This document shows, piece by piece, positions 51,667-59,758 of a stretch of DNA of 64,000 nucleotides. A program made the position numbers and the translations under genes. This stretch comes from Actinophytocola oryzae (GTDB lineage: Bacteria; Actinomycetota; Actinomycetes; Mycobacteriales; Pseudonocardiaceae): NCBI RefSeq assembly GCF_004364325.1, contig NZ_SOCP01000002.1, forward strand, positions 744,001 through 808,000. Reading direction: 5' to 3'. Position 1 is the stretch's first letter. Every line of letters begins with the position of its first letter. Below the pieces are notes generated by a model. That model was not told where the DNA came from and did no database searches. It was given only the letters and a program-made list of their open reading frames with translations.

Positions 51667-52584
51667 GTGAGTGGACTCCTTCGACAGCCGGTCCTGTGGC
51701 TCGCCATCGGAGCCGTGCTCGTCGCCGGCACGTCGTTCGTCGTCGGGCACGGCAACGAGCCCGCCGCGGCCCCGCGCGGCGACACCCTTTCCGCGACCGA
51801 CCTCGGCACGCAGGTTCGCCGCTTCGCCGCCGGTCTCCACGACGACGCGCGCTACCGCGCGCCCAGGCAGTCCGAGCGGCGTCAGCTGCTCTCGGCCCTG
51901 CGGGCACTGGCGGCAGGCGACTCGGAGCGCGCCGAGGACGAGGCCGCCGAGCTGGGGTTCACGGTCCGGACCGGCACCGACGAGAGGACCGGCCGCAGGT
52001 ACGGGCTCGCGGTCAACCCGAAGGGCGAGCGCGGGTGGGGCTGGTACCTGGTCGACCTGTCCGCGCCGGTCCGGCTGGCGGTCGAGGTGCCGCACCCCAA
52101 CTTCGACCTGCACACCGAGGAGATCGGGTTGGCGCTCTACCGGGCGGTGCCCGGGTCGCTCCTGATGGTCGCGGGCACCCACCGGCGGGTCGACGACGGT
52201 GCGGGCGACGTCGCGCACCGCACCGACTCGATGTTCCACGCGGTGGCGTCCGACATCGCCGGGCGCGGCCTGCCCCAGGTCCAGCTGCACGGCTTCCACG
52301 ACGACAACCTGCCGGACGTCGACGTGGTGGTCTCGCCGGGCGCGGCCGACCCCGACGACGCCGTGAGCCGGGTGGCCGACCGGATCGACGACGCCGACCT
52401 GCGCGTGTGCCGGTCCTGGCGCGGGGACTGCGGCCGCCTGGAGGGCACCACCAACGTGCAGGGCCGTGACGCGGCCAGGCAGGGCACGACGTTCGTGCAC
52501 GTGGAGATCAGCCGCAGCGTCCGGGACGACCGCGACGACTGGTCCGCACTGGTCCGCGCGATGGCCGACGCCGAACTGGACTAG
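51667..52584 (+). CDS. secreted protein, possible zinc amidohydrolase
   Basis: A 305-residue protein with one N-terminal signal or anchor (VLWLAIGAVLVAGTSFVVG). Conserved-looking patches are VEVPHPNFDLHTEEIGLALY, MVAGTHRR, VAHRTDSMFHAVA, QVQLHGFHDDN and TTNVQGRD, with FVHVEISRSVR near the end. The paired His/Glu (PHPNFDLHTE) and later LHGFH and HVE are what one expects of a metallo-amidohydrolase related to N-formylglutamate or poly-gamma-glutamate hydrolases. That assignment is inference, helped by its place divergent to the PGA-like operon. GTG 51667. Confidence 0.7.
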   Translation: MSGLLRQPVLWLAIGAVLVAGTSFVVGHGNEPAAAPRGDTLSATDLGTQVRRFAAGLHDDARYRAPRQSERRQLLSALRALAAGDSERAEDEAAELGFTVRTGTDERTGRRYGLAVNPKGERGWGWYLVDLSAPVRLAVEVPHPNFDLHTEEIGLALYRAVPGSLLMVAGTHRRVDDGAGDVAHRTDSMFHAVASDIAGRGLPQVQLHGFHDDNLPDVDVVVSPGAADPDDAVSRVADRIDDADLRVCRSWRGDCGRLEGTTNVQGRDAARQGTTFVHVEISRSVRDDRDDWSALVRAMADAELD

Positions 52585-52600
52585 TCGGTACGGTCCGGGT

Positions 52601-53314
52601 GTGGAACATGTCGCGGAGGACTGGTCGAGTGCGCTGGCCATCGTCGCTCACCCTGACGACCTCGAGTACGGCACCGCCGCGGCGGTCGCGCGGTGGACCG
52701 GGCAGGGCAAGGCGATCGCCTACTGCCTGGCGACCAGCGGCGAGGCGGGGATCGACGGCCTCGAGCCGGAGCGGGCCGGGCCCCTGCGCGAGGCGGAGGA
52801 GCGGGCGGGCGCGGCGCTCGTCGGGGTCGACATCGTGGAGTTCCTCGGCCATCCGGACGGCGTGCTGGAGTACGGGCTGCCGTTGCGCCGGGACATCGCG
52901 CGGGCGGTCCGGCGGCACCGGCCGGACGTGGTGATCACGGGCAACTACCACGACACCTGGGGTCCGGGGATGCCCAACCAGGCCGACCACGTCGCTTTGG
53001 GTCGCGCGGTGCTCGACGGCGTGCGGGACGCGGGCAACCGCTGGGTGTTCCGGGAGCTGCTCGACGAGGGGCTCCAGCCGCACAGGGTGTCGTCGTTGCT
53101 GGTCAGCAACGTGCCGGGCGCGGAGCACGGGGTGGACGTGACCGAGTCGTTCGCGGCAGGGGTCGCGTCGCTCGAGGCGCACGCGGAGTACCTGCGTGGC
53201 CTGGGCGACCACGCGATGAGTGATCCGGGGGAGTTCCTCGAGTCACTGGCCCGCCAGGTCGGCACGGCGCTGGGCTGCACGTACGCGGTGGGTTTCGAGG
53301 TCGTCAGCGTCTGA
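52601..53314 (+). CDS. PIG-L family deacetylase
   Basis: A 237-residue zinc deacetylase of the MshB/LmbE family. The metal motif AHPDDLEYG opens the domain, and TGNYHDTWGPGMPNQADHVALG carries the second His. Family members remove N-acetyl groups from GlcNAc-type substrates such as mycothiol precursors or antibiotics. GTG 52601 is probably leaderless (TACGGT about 10 bases upstream). A neighbour of the secreted amidohydrolase-like gene, 16 bp away, but its function may be separate. Confidence 0.9.
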   Translation: MEHVAEDWSSALAIVAHPDDLEYGTAAAVARWTGQGKAIAYCLATSGEAGIDGLEPERAGPLREAEERAGAALVGVDIVEFLGHPDGVLEYGLPLRRDIARAVRRHRPDVVITGNYHDTWGPGMPNQADHVALGRAVLDGVRDAGNRWVFRELLDEGLQPHRVSSLLVSNVPGAEHGVDVTESFAAGVASLEAHAEYLRGLGDHAMSDPGEFLESLARQVGTALGCTYAVGFEVVSV

Positions 53315-53320
53315 CCCGCG

Positions 53321-53367
53321 ACAGTTCGTTCAGTGAACTGTGACACGGAACAGTTCACTGAGTGAAC
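53321..53367. promoter_or_regulatory. two HxlR-type operators
   Basis: Palindromes at 53321-53341 (ACAGTTC/GAACTGT outer arms) and 53353-53367 (GTTCACTGAGTGAAC, perfect about the central G) have centres 29 bp apart. Both share the half-site GTTCA. They immediately precede the hxlR-type gene, indicating autoregulation. Confidence 0.65.
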
Positions 53368-53388
53368 TACGAGGTTACCCTCGGGGGC

Positions 53389-53916
53389 ATGTCGCTTCCC
53401 AGCACGTACGCCGACCGCAACTGCTCGCTGGCCAGGGCGCTGGAGGTGGTCGGGGAGCGGTGGACGCTCCTCGTGGTCCGCGACGCGTTCTTCGGGGTGC
53501 GCCGGTTCGGGGACTTCGCCGCCCAGCTCGGGATTCCCCGTGCCGTGCTGACGAGCAGGCTGAAGTCCCTCGTGCGGGAAGGCGTGCTCACACGTGACGA
53601 GCTCGCGGGCGGAAGCGTCGAGTACCGCCTGACGGACAAGGGCATCGAGCTGTGGCCGATCGTGCGTGCCCTGATGAACTGGGGCGACGCGCACTACTCG
53701 CCCGCCGGGGCGCGGCGCGCCATGCGCCACGACGAGGACGGCGCTCCGCTCGACGGCGAGGGACGCTGCCGGGACTGCGACGTGGTCGTCCCGGTCCAGG
53801 AGATCCGGACCGAGCCGGGCCCCGGGTTCGAGCCGCCGAGGTCCGCTCCCGATCCCGTGTCGGGCGCGATGAACAGCCCTCGGCGACTTCTCGAACCGAT
53901 CACGACTCGCGAATGA
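53389..53916 (+). CDS. HxlR family regulator
   Basis: A 175-residue winged-helix regulator. The typical HxlR start NCSLARALEVVGERWTLLVV is followed by RFGDFAAQLGIPRAVLTSRL and LTRDELAGGSVEYRLTDKG. A C-terminal tail has two CxxC-like cysteines (CRDCDVVV), possibly redox or metal sensing. ATG 53389 is chosen; the GTG nine codons upstream lies inside the operator. The SDR gene 11 bp downstream is its likely target. Confidence 0.92.
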   Translation: MSLPSTYADRNCSLARALEVVGERWTLLVVRDAFFGVRRFGDFAAQLGIPRAVLTSRLKSLVREGVLTRDELAGGSVEYRLTDKGIELWPIVRALMNWGDAHYSPAGARRAMRHDEDGAPLDGEGRCRDCDVVVPVQEIRTEPGPGFEPPRSAPDPVSGAMNSPRRLLEPITTRE

Positions 53917-53927
53917 GGAGAACCACC

Positions 53928-54695
53928 ATGTCTTCCGTGCTCATCACCGGTGCGTCCAGGGGAATCGGCCGGGCCGTCGCCGTCGAGCTGGCGGGCCGAG
54001 GCCACCGGGTGATCGCCACGGCACGCCGACCGGAGACCCTCGCGGACCTCGACGTCGACCAGCGCCTGCGCCTCGACGTCACCGACCAGCAGAGCGTCGA
54101 CCGGGCCGTCGGAGAGGCCGGCGAGATCGACGTACTGGTCAGCAACGCGGGCGAGACCGTGCGTGCGCCACTGGAGAGCGTGCCGCTGGCCGAGGTCGAA
54201 CGGCTCTTCCAGCTCAACACCCTGGGTGCGCTGCGGGTGGCGCAGGGCGTGCTCCCCGCGATGCGTGAACGAGGAGCGGGCCGCCTCGTGTTCGTCTCCA
54301 GCACCCAGGGGCGCATGGTGCTGCCGATGATCGGCCCCTACGGCGCGAGCAAGTGGGCGCTGGAGGCGCTTGCCGAGACGCTCGCCATCGAGACGGGTCA
54401 CTTCGGCATCAGCGTGAGCGTCGTGCAGCCCGGCGCGGTCTCCTCCGGTGGCGGAGAGCGTGCCAGGGTCTTCCTCGAGGACGACGATCCCTACGCCCCG
54501 CTGTACGCGGAACTCGGGGTGCTGCGCGGTGAGGCCGTCAGTCCGGAAGTGGTCGCCGCCGCGGTGGCCGACACGATCGAGCTGCCCGACCCGCCGCTGC
54601 GGATACCGGTCGGCGCACCCGCCGAACGTGCTCTGTCGGCGCGCAAGGAGGCCCCGGAGAGCGAGCCGTTCCTCATGGCCGAGATCAACTGGTAG
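53928..54695 (+). CDS. short-chain dehydrogenase/reductase
   Basis: A 255-residue classical SDR. The NAD(P) motif is [12 protein letters not shown], with NAG at VSNAGE, catalytic Ser in VFVSSTQG and YxxxK in YGASK. RR in TARRPE suggests NADPH preference. ATG 53928 has a GAGGAGA site. In operon with hxlR, so probably induced by an electrophile or aldehyde-type signal. Substrate unknown. Confidence 0.92.
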   Translation: MSSVLITGASRGIGRAVAVELAGRGHRVIATARRPETLADLDVDQRLRLDVTDQQSVDRAVGEAGEIDVLVSNAGETVRAPLESVPLAEVERLFQLNTLGALRVAQGVLPAMRERGAGRLVFVSSTQGRMVLPMIGPYGASKWALEALAETLAIETGHFGISVSVVQPGAVSSGGGERARVFLEDDDPYAPLYAELGVLRGEAVSPEVVAAAVADTIELPDPPLRIPVGAPAERALSARKEAPESEPFLMAEINW

Positions 54696-54727
54696 TTCCG
54701 ACATTCGAGCTGCAGCGCCGAACTGCC

Positions 54728-55201
54728 TTGTTTTCCGCACGGGGTAAGGAGAACTCTCGAAGCCGCGAGCTGGTGCCCGAGCTGCGGCGCGTGCAGGAGG
54801 ACCCGACGCTGATCCCGCACCTGGTGAACGAGTCGTTGCGGTGGGCCTCACCGGTCAAGCACTTCATGCGGCAGGCCGCCGAGGACTACGTGCTGCGGGG
54901 ACAGCGGATCCGCGCGGGCGACCGGATGATGCTGCTGTTCCAGTCGGCCAACCGCGACGCCGACGTGTTCGACGACCCCGACAGCTTCCGCGTCGACCGG
55001 CAGCCCGACCGGCACGTCGCCTTCGGTCACGGCGTGCACGTGTGCATCGGGCAGTACCTGGCCAAACAGGAGATGCGCCTGCTGTTCGAGGAGCTGCTGC
55101 CCAGGATCGAGTCGATCGAGATCACCGGGGAACGGAAGGTGGTGCTCTCCAACTTCGTCGGCGGCCCGAAGAACCTGCCCGTACGGCTGGTCCTGCGGTG
55201 A
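54728..55201 (+). pseudogene. truncated cytochrome P450 (C-terminal third)
   Basis: This frame carries only the P450 C-terminus: [20 protein letters not shown] (ExxR), the meander, heme loop [14 protein letters not shown] and the final beta region to [14 protein letters not shown]. About 250 N-terminal residues, including the I-helix, are absent. The junction near 54770 follows SDR-downstream DNA with no ribosome site. A 157-residue reading exists but cannot fold as a P450. Probably left by a deletion. Confidence 0.85.
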
Positions 55202-55207
55202 GCGCCC

Positions 55208-56134
55208 TCAACCCGTTGTGAGGCCGAAGAACTCGACGGCGTGGGCGGCCATCCCCCCGGTCGGCAGGTTGTGCACGCCACCGGCGACGGTGATGGCCTC
55301 GACCTTTCCCGCGCCGCAGTCGTAGCCGAAGTGTTCCCGTGTCCAGCCTGGCGCGGGGCTGTCGGTCGCGGTGGGGGAGGGACTGAGTCCGTGTAGATCG
55401 GTCCACTGGTCGACCTGTTCCCGCAGCAGGGAGTAGGCGATCAGGGTGTCGTCCGTGCCGTGCCAGAGTTGGACGCGTGGCCACGGGCCGGCGTGGTCCG
55501 GGTTCGTCGCGCGGGCCAGATCGCCCCATTCACGCGGCGACTTGTCGACGGTGCCGGTGAAGCACGGGCGGGACGGGTCGAAGTCGGCCTCGTTCGGGAA
55601 GCAGGCGAACGGGATGCCCATGAACGCCGCGCCCGCGGCGAAGACGTCCGGGTGGAGCACGAGCAGGGCGGTGGTCTCCATGCCGCCGGACGAGCCGCCG
55701 GTGGCGAAGACCCGCCGTGGGTCGGCGTGGTGGCGCGCCCTCACGTAGTCGACCATCGACACGATGGAGTCCGGATCGCTGCCGCCGTCACGGCTTCTGG
55801 CCGCGTCGGACCAGACGTCGAAGCAGTTGTCGTGCTCGGACGCCGACGGGTACACGACGACGAAGCCGTACCGGTCGGCGAGCGACGCGAACTCGCTCGA
55901 CTGGTAGTAGCCCGGCCCGGAGCCGGTGCAGCCGTGCATCGCCACCACGACCGCCGGTTCGGGCCGGACGGAGTCGGGCACGTACAGGTGCATGCGCAGG
56001 TTGCCGGGGTTGTCGCCGAAGTCCGTCACCTCGACCAGCGCCGCGGCCGACGCCACCTGCCGGAGGGGCACGTCGGCGGCGACGAGCGCCAGCGTGCTGG
56101 CGATGGTGACGAACACCGCCGCGGTTCGAGTCAT
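55208..56134 (-). CDS. secreted PHB-depolymerase-type esterase (CE1 family)
   Basis: A 308-residue exported alpha/beta hydrolase. A signal peptide (RTAAVFVTIASTLALVAADV) leads to oxyanion MHGCTGSGPGYYQSS and nucleophile Ser in FATGGSSGGMETT. An Asp follows in LWHGTDDTLIAY and a His in GGVHNLP. The family (LpqC/acetylxylan or feruloyl esterase, PHB depolymerase) cleaves polymer esters. ATG 56134 gives the natural signal peptide. The truncated P450 ends 6 bp from its stop. Confidence 0.88.
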   Translation of the reverse strand: MTRTAAVFVTIASTLALVAADVPLRQVASAAALVEVTDFGDNPGNLRMHLYVPDSVRPEPAVVVAMHGCTGSGPGYYQSSEFASLADRYGFVVVYPSASEHDNCFDVWSDAARSRDGGSDPDSIVSMVDYVRARHHADPRRVFATGGSSGGMETTALLVLHPDVFAAGAAFMGIPFACFPNEADFDPSRPCFTGTVDKSPREWGDLARATNPDHAGPWPRVQLWHGTDDTLIAYSLLREQVDQWTDLHGLSPSPTATDSPAPGWTREHFGYDCGAGKVEAITVAGGVHNLPTGGMAAHAVEFFGLTTG

Positions 56135-56258
56135 CGTGGCCTCCCGGTGCGAGGCTAGCGCCGCCCGCGCCGGATGGCTGGCAACTGTTACTCGTTGACG
56201 ACCTGTACGGCCCGTCGCCCAGGTTTGTTCCCGACGGGCCGCTCGCCGACCCACGACC

Positions 56259-56650
56259 GTGACCGCGTACGACACCGACGGCAGCCAGGTGCTCCTCGAC
56301 GCGACGCGTGTCCCGACCCGTCCCGTGCTGGTCGTCGACGTCTACACGGAGAAGGCGTTGCCGCTCGGCCTCGAGATCATCGACACAACCCGCCCACTTC
56401 TCGGCCCACAAGTACAACCTGGCCGCCTTCGTCATGACTCGTCGACGCGCTGCTGACCATTGTGGACGTGGCCGTGTACGTGCCGATCGTCGATGCCGTC
56501 CTCGGCGCCCTACCGTCCTCGTGGTGGACCGACGACCCCGACTACGTCGACAGCGGGTACACCCTGTCCACCACCAGCACCGGCCGTGTCAACGGCGCCG
56601 CGGCGAACGGCTGGCTGGACCTGGCGCCCTACTGGGTGGAGCAGCTGTAG
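56259..56650 (+). pseudogene. decayed DUF3103 secreted-protein gene
   Basis: Three pieces in different frames. 56259-56400 encodes DGSQVLLDATRVPTRPVLVV and DVYTEKALPLGLEIID. About 56400-56440 encodes AHKYNLAAFVMT in another frame. From 56441 comes VDALLTIVDVAVYVPI, then SSWWTDDPDYVDSGYTLSTT and NGAAANGWLDLAPYWVEQL to a stop. Together they match the order of the C-terminal half of DUF3103 proteins, with two frame breaks or small deletions and no N-terminal half. Identification is from remembered family pattern. Confidence 0.65.
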
Positions 56651-56654
56651 GGGA

Positions 56655-58205
56655 CTACCCGGCGGGCGGTACGGCGGCGGGATCGTAGTGGCAGGCGGCG
56701 TCCCACAACAGGAACGAGTTCGTCCCGCTGTCGGCCGCAGCCCTGATCTGGGTCTGCACCTCGGCGGGGCCGTAGGTCCTCCTGAGACTGAACGCCTGCA
56801 GCCACGGGACCACCTCCGCGCCGGTGCCGCGCATCTGCTCGGTGAACGCCGCGACGGACCTGGCCACGATGTCGTACGGCTGGGCCTCCGGCTGCGCGAC
56901 GCCGTACTCGCCCGGTCCCCAGTGCGACGGGTACACCATCGGCGCGATGTAGTCCGCGTTCGCGGCCATGGCCGGGATGTCCTGTGCGATGGCCGTCGGG
57001 CGCGACGCGGCGATGCCGAACACGGAGGCGCCGAGGAACGCGCCGTGGGCACGCACCGCGGTGCGGCTGCGTCCGAGGAAGTCCGCGATCGCCTGTTCCG
57101 GCGTGCCGACCAGCCCCGGTATCCGCATCTGCGTCAGCGCACCCTCGGGCCTGCGCACGTAGTCGTACAGGATGTCGTCGAAGCCGAGCTTCGCCGCCTC
57201 CGTCGCCAGCGCGATGTTGTAGCCGATGACCTCCTCGTTCGCGAAGTTCGTGAACGCGAAGTCGCCGTAGGAACCCGCCCACGGCCTGCCGTCGCCGGTC
57301 TGCAGGACGCGGTCGGTTCTGCCCGCGCGCCAGGACGCCTGCGCGAGGATGGGGTCCCGGAAGGCCACGAGCCTGCCCACCACCCGGACTCCGGCCGCGT
57401 GCAGCTCGTCCGTGACCGCCTTCACGTCGTAGTGGCCCCGGGTCGCGCCGATCTCCCTGGCGAGCGGCACCTGCGAGTCGTACCCGATCTCGCCGTTCTC
57501 GTCCTTGATGTCGAGCTGGACGGTGTCGATGCGGTGCTCGGCGACCATCCGCAGCACCGGGTCACGCAGTGCGGCCGACGTCCAGCCGAGCGCGGACATG
57601 TGGACGGCGCGCATACCGGGGTGGCGGGTCTGCACCGTGTACTCCGACGCGGTGGAGTTGCCTGCCGCGTCCCGCGCGACGACCAGGACACTCGTTGGCA
57701 CGGAAGGAAGTTCCACGTTGAAGGCATCACCCGAAAGGTGTGCCGGAGTGTGGTCGACGGTCACGACCGAGGCGCCCTTCGCCTGCCCGCGCAGGGTGAA
57801 CCTGCCACGCAGGTCGGTCACCTCGGTGTCGTCGACGCTCAGCCGCGGCGGGGTTCCGTCGACCGTGACCGTGCGGGTGACCTCGTTGTCCGGGAGCATC
57901 GTGCGGGCGCGTCGGGCGGTCACCGTGTGGGTGCCGTCGTAGACGTCGGGTGAGGCGAGCACGAGCCGGTCACCGGTTCGGCGGACCTCGACGGTGTGTC
58001 CGTCGAGGAGCACCTCGACATCGTCGACGTTGCCCGTGACGGCCAGGTCGGCCAGCCGCTCCGGTGTGACCGTCGCCCCCTCGGCCATCCCGGTGATGGC
58101 GAACCTCGCCGACAGACTCTGCAGTCCCAGCGGCACCACCACCGCCAGCGCCACCACGCCGGCACACGCCAGCGCCATCGTTCTTCCCCGCTGCCTCCAG
58201 CCCAC
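56655..58205 (-). CDS. membrane-anchored DUF4015 putative glycoside hydrolase
   Basis: A 516-residue protein. A signal anchor near the N-terminus (MALACAGVVALAVVVPLGLQ) is followed by Ig-like segments (to about residue 200) and a DUF4015 TIM-barrel: RAVHMSALGWTSA, DTVQLDIKDENGEIGYDSQV, VRVVGRLVAFRDP, FDDILYDYVRRPEG, YIAPMVYPSHWGPG and VVPWLQAFSL. The family is related to GH13/GH114-like alpha-1,4-galactosaminidase folds; activity unproven. GTG 58205 has a GGGAGGAG site; ATG 58178 and TTG 58274 are alternatives. Ends 5 bp from the decayed DUF3103 gene. Confidence 0.85.
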   Translation of the reverse strand: MGWRQRGRTMALACAGVVALAVVVPLGLQSLSARFAITGMAEGATVTPERLADLAVTGNVDDVEVLLDGHTVEVRRTGDRLVLASPDVYDGTHTVTARRARTMLPDNEVTRTVTVDGTPPRLSVDDTEVTDLRGRFTLRGQAKGASVVTVDHTPAHLSGDAFNVELPSVPTSVLVVARDAAGNSTASEYTVQTRHPGMRAVHMSALGWTSAALRDPVLRMVAEHRIDTVQLDIKDENGEIGYDSQVPLAREIGATRGHYDVKAVTDELHAAGVRVVGRLVAFRDPILAQASWRAGRTDRVLQTGDGRPWAGSYGDFAFTNFANEEVIGYNIALATEAAKLGFDDILYDYVRRPEGALTQMRIPGLVGTPEQAIADFLGRSRTAVRAHGAFLGASVFGIAASRPTAIAQDIPAMAANADYIAPMVYPSHWGPGEYGVAQPEAQPYDIVARSVAAFTEQMRGTGAEVVPWLQAFSLRRTYGPAEVQTQIRAAADSGTNSFLLWDAACHYDPAAVPPAG

Positions 58206-58579
58206 GACGCCGAACTCCTCCCGCTTCCGCGCACCAGCCAGCGGGGTGGGTATGCCCGTGCCGTGCAGAGCCAACCAATATTCACCCGATCGAGTCTTTC
58301 GTTGCGGCAGAAGAGAAGCCGGGCAGACGGTCGGGTCGTGTCCACTGTACTGAGTCGGGCCGGCGCGACCGCACGGTCCACATCGGACCGGGTGGCCGGG
58401 TGTCGACGTTTCGCGGCGCCGACATGGCGATATCGCCTTGAAGTGAGGACTTCCTCCCGAACGGGTGAATGTGGACAGAACGGTGTGTCATGGCTGTCTC
58501 GGCCGACCCGCTGCCATCTAGGGTCGCGGACCGACAGATCGGGACGAGTACGGATACTCGACGACAGGAGGAGGGAGAG
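58206..58579. promoter_or_regulatory. divergent promoter region with two palindromes
   Basis: 374 bp with no gene. GGCGATATCGCC (58426-58437) is a perfect 12-bp palindrome. CGAGTA-cgga-TACTCG (58545-58560) is a perfect 6-bp-arm palindrome 19 bp upstream of the hydroxylase start. Either could be an operator; no regulator gene is adjacent. Confidence 0.45.
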
Positions 58580-59743
58580 CTGACCGACCAGGTGCGTGTG
58601 GTGATCGTGGGAGCCGGCCCGGCGGGGCTGGTGCTCGGCAACATCCTGCGAGCACGCGGAGTGGACACGCTCGTACTCGAGCGGAACAGCAGGGAGTACG
58701 TGCAGAACAGGGCCAGGGCGGGTTTTCTCGGCGTGCACAGCGTCCGGGTGCTGACCGAACACGGGCTCGCCGGCGGGCTGCTCCGGGCGGGCCGGTCGCA
58801 CGGCACGTGCGTCTTCCGCACCGGCGAGGGCGAGCTGACGCTGTACTACGGCCAGCTCGGCCGGGGCGAGTCCCACGTCGTCTACCCCCAGCAGGACCTC
58901 GTGACCGACCTCGTCGCGAGCTACCTCGACCGGGGTGGCGAGCTGCGGTTCGGGGTGGCCGTCACCGACGTCGACCCCGCGACCGGGACCGTCCGGTACC
59001 GCGACTCGTTCGGCGCCGGTGAGGTCACCGGGCGGTTCGTCGCGGGCTGCGACGGCGGGCACGGTGTCACCCGGCAGGCCGTGCCGGGCAGGCCCGCGAC
59101 CCGCGACCACGGTGTGTCCTGGCTCGCCGTGCTCGCGGCGGCCCCGCAGAGCATGGCGGCGGTCACCTACGCCCTGCACGACCGCGGTTTCGCGGGCCAC
59201 ATGGCGCGCGGCCCGCAGGTCACCCGCTACTACCTGCAGGTCCAGGCCGACGACGAGCCCTCGGCCTGGACCGAAGAACGGATCTGGACCGCGCTCGGCG
59301 AGCGGATGCGCGTCGGCGAGTACTGGCCGCTGCGGACGGGACCGGTCACCGAACGCCGGATCGTCCACCTGCGGTCGGCGGTCGCCTCCCGGCTCCAGCA
59401 CGGCAGGCTGTTCCTCGCCGGTGACGCGGCCAGCCTGATCAGCCCGTCCGCCGCCAAGGGCGCCAACCTGGCGATCATGGCCGCAGAGGTGCTGGCCCGG
59501 GGGATCACCGACGTCCTCACCCGCGACGACGAGCGCGTGCTCGCCGCCTACTCACGCACCTGCCTGCCCCGCATCTGGCGGGCGCAGGAGTTCTCGCACT
59601 GGATGATCGAGCTGCTGCACGCCCCGGCGGGAGACGACCCGGACATCGGGTTCCGGCGCTCACTGCGCCGCGCCCGGCTCGACAGCCTGCGTGACTCCCG
59701 TGCCCACCAGGACTTCTTCGCCGAGAACTACGTGGGCATCTGA
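58580..59743 (+). CDS. PobA-like FAD aromatic hydroxylase
   Basis: A 387-residue flavin monooxygenase of the 4-hydroxybenzoate 3-hydroxylase type. It has VVIVGAGPAGLVLGNIL, the PobA-like region RARAGFLGVHSVRVLTEHGL, YPQQDLVTDLV, the DG motif CDGGHGVTRQ and GD motif LAGDAASLISPSAAKGANLA. It would add a hydroxyl ortho to a phenol. The best-placed start is an unusual CTG (58580) 3-8 bases after an AGGAGGAGGGAGAG site; GTG 58592 and ATG 58490 are alternatives. The methyltransferase gene follows after 15 bp, suggesting hydroxylation then methylation. Confidence 0.85.
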   Translation: MTDQVRVVIVGAGPAGLVLGNILRARGVDTLVLERNSREYVQNRARAGFLGVHSVRVLTEHGLAGGLLRAGRSHGTCVFRTGEGELTLYYGQLGRGESHVVYPQQDLVTDLVASYLDRGGELRFGVAVTDVDPATGTVRYRDSFGAGEVTGRFVAGCDGGHGVTRQAVPGRPATRDHGVSWLAVLAAAPQSMAAVTYALHDRGFAGHMARGPQVTRYYLQVQADDEPSAWTEERIWTALGERMRVGEYWPLRTGPVTERRIVHLRSAVASRLQHGRLFLAGDAASLISPSAAKGANLAIMAAEVLARGITDVLTRDDERVLAAYSRTCLPRIWRAQEFSHWMIELLHAPAGDDPDIGFRRSLRRARLDSLRDSRAHQDFFAENYVGI

Positions 59744-59758
59744 CCCATGGGAGTGAAC

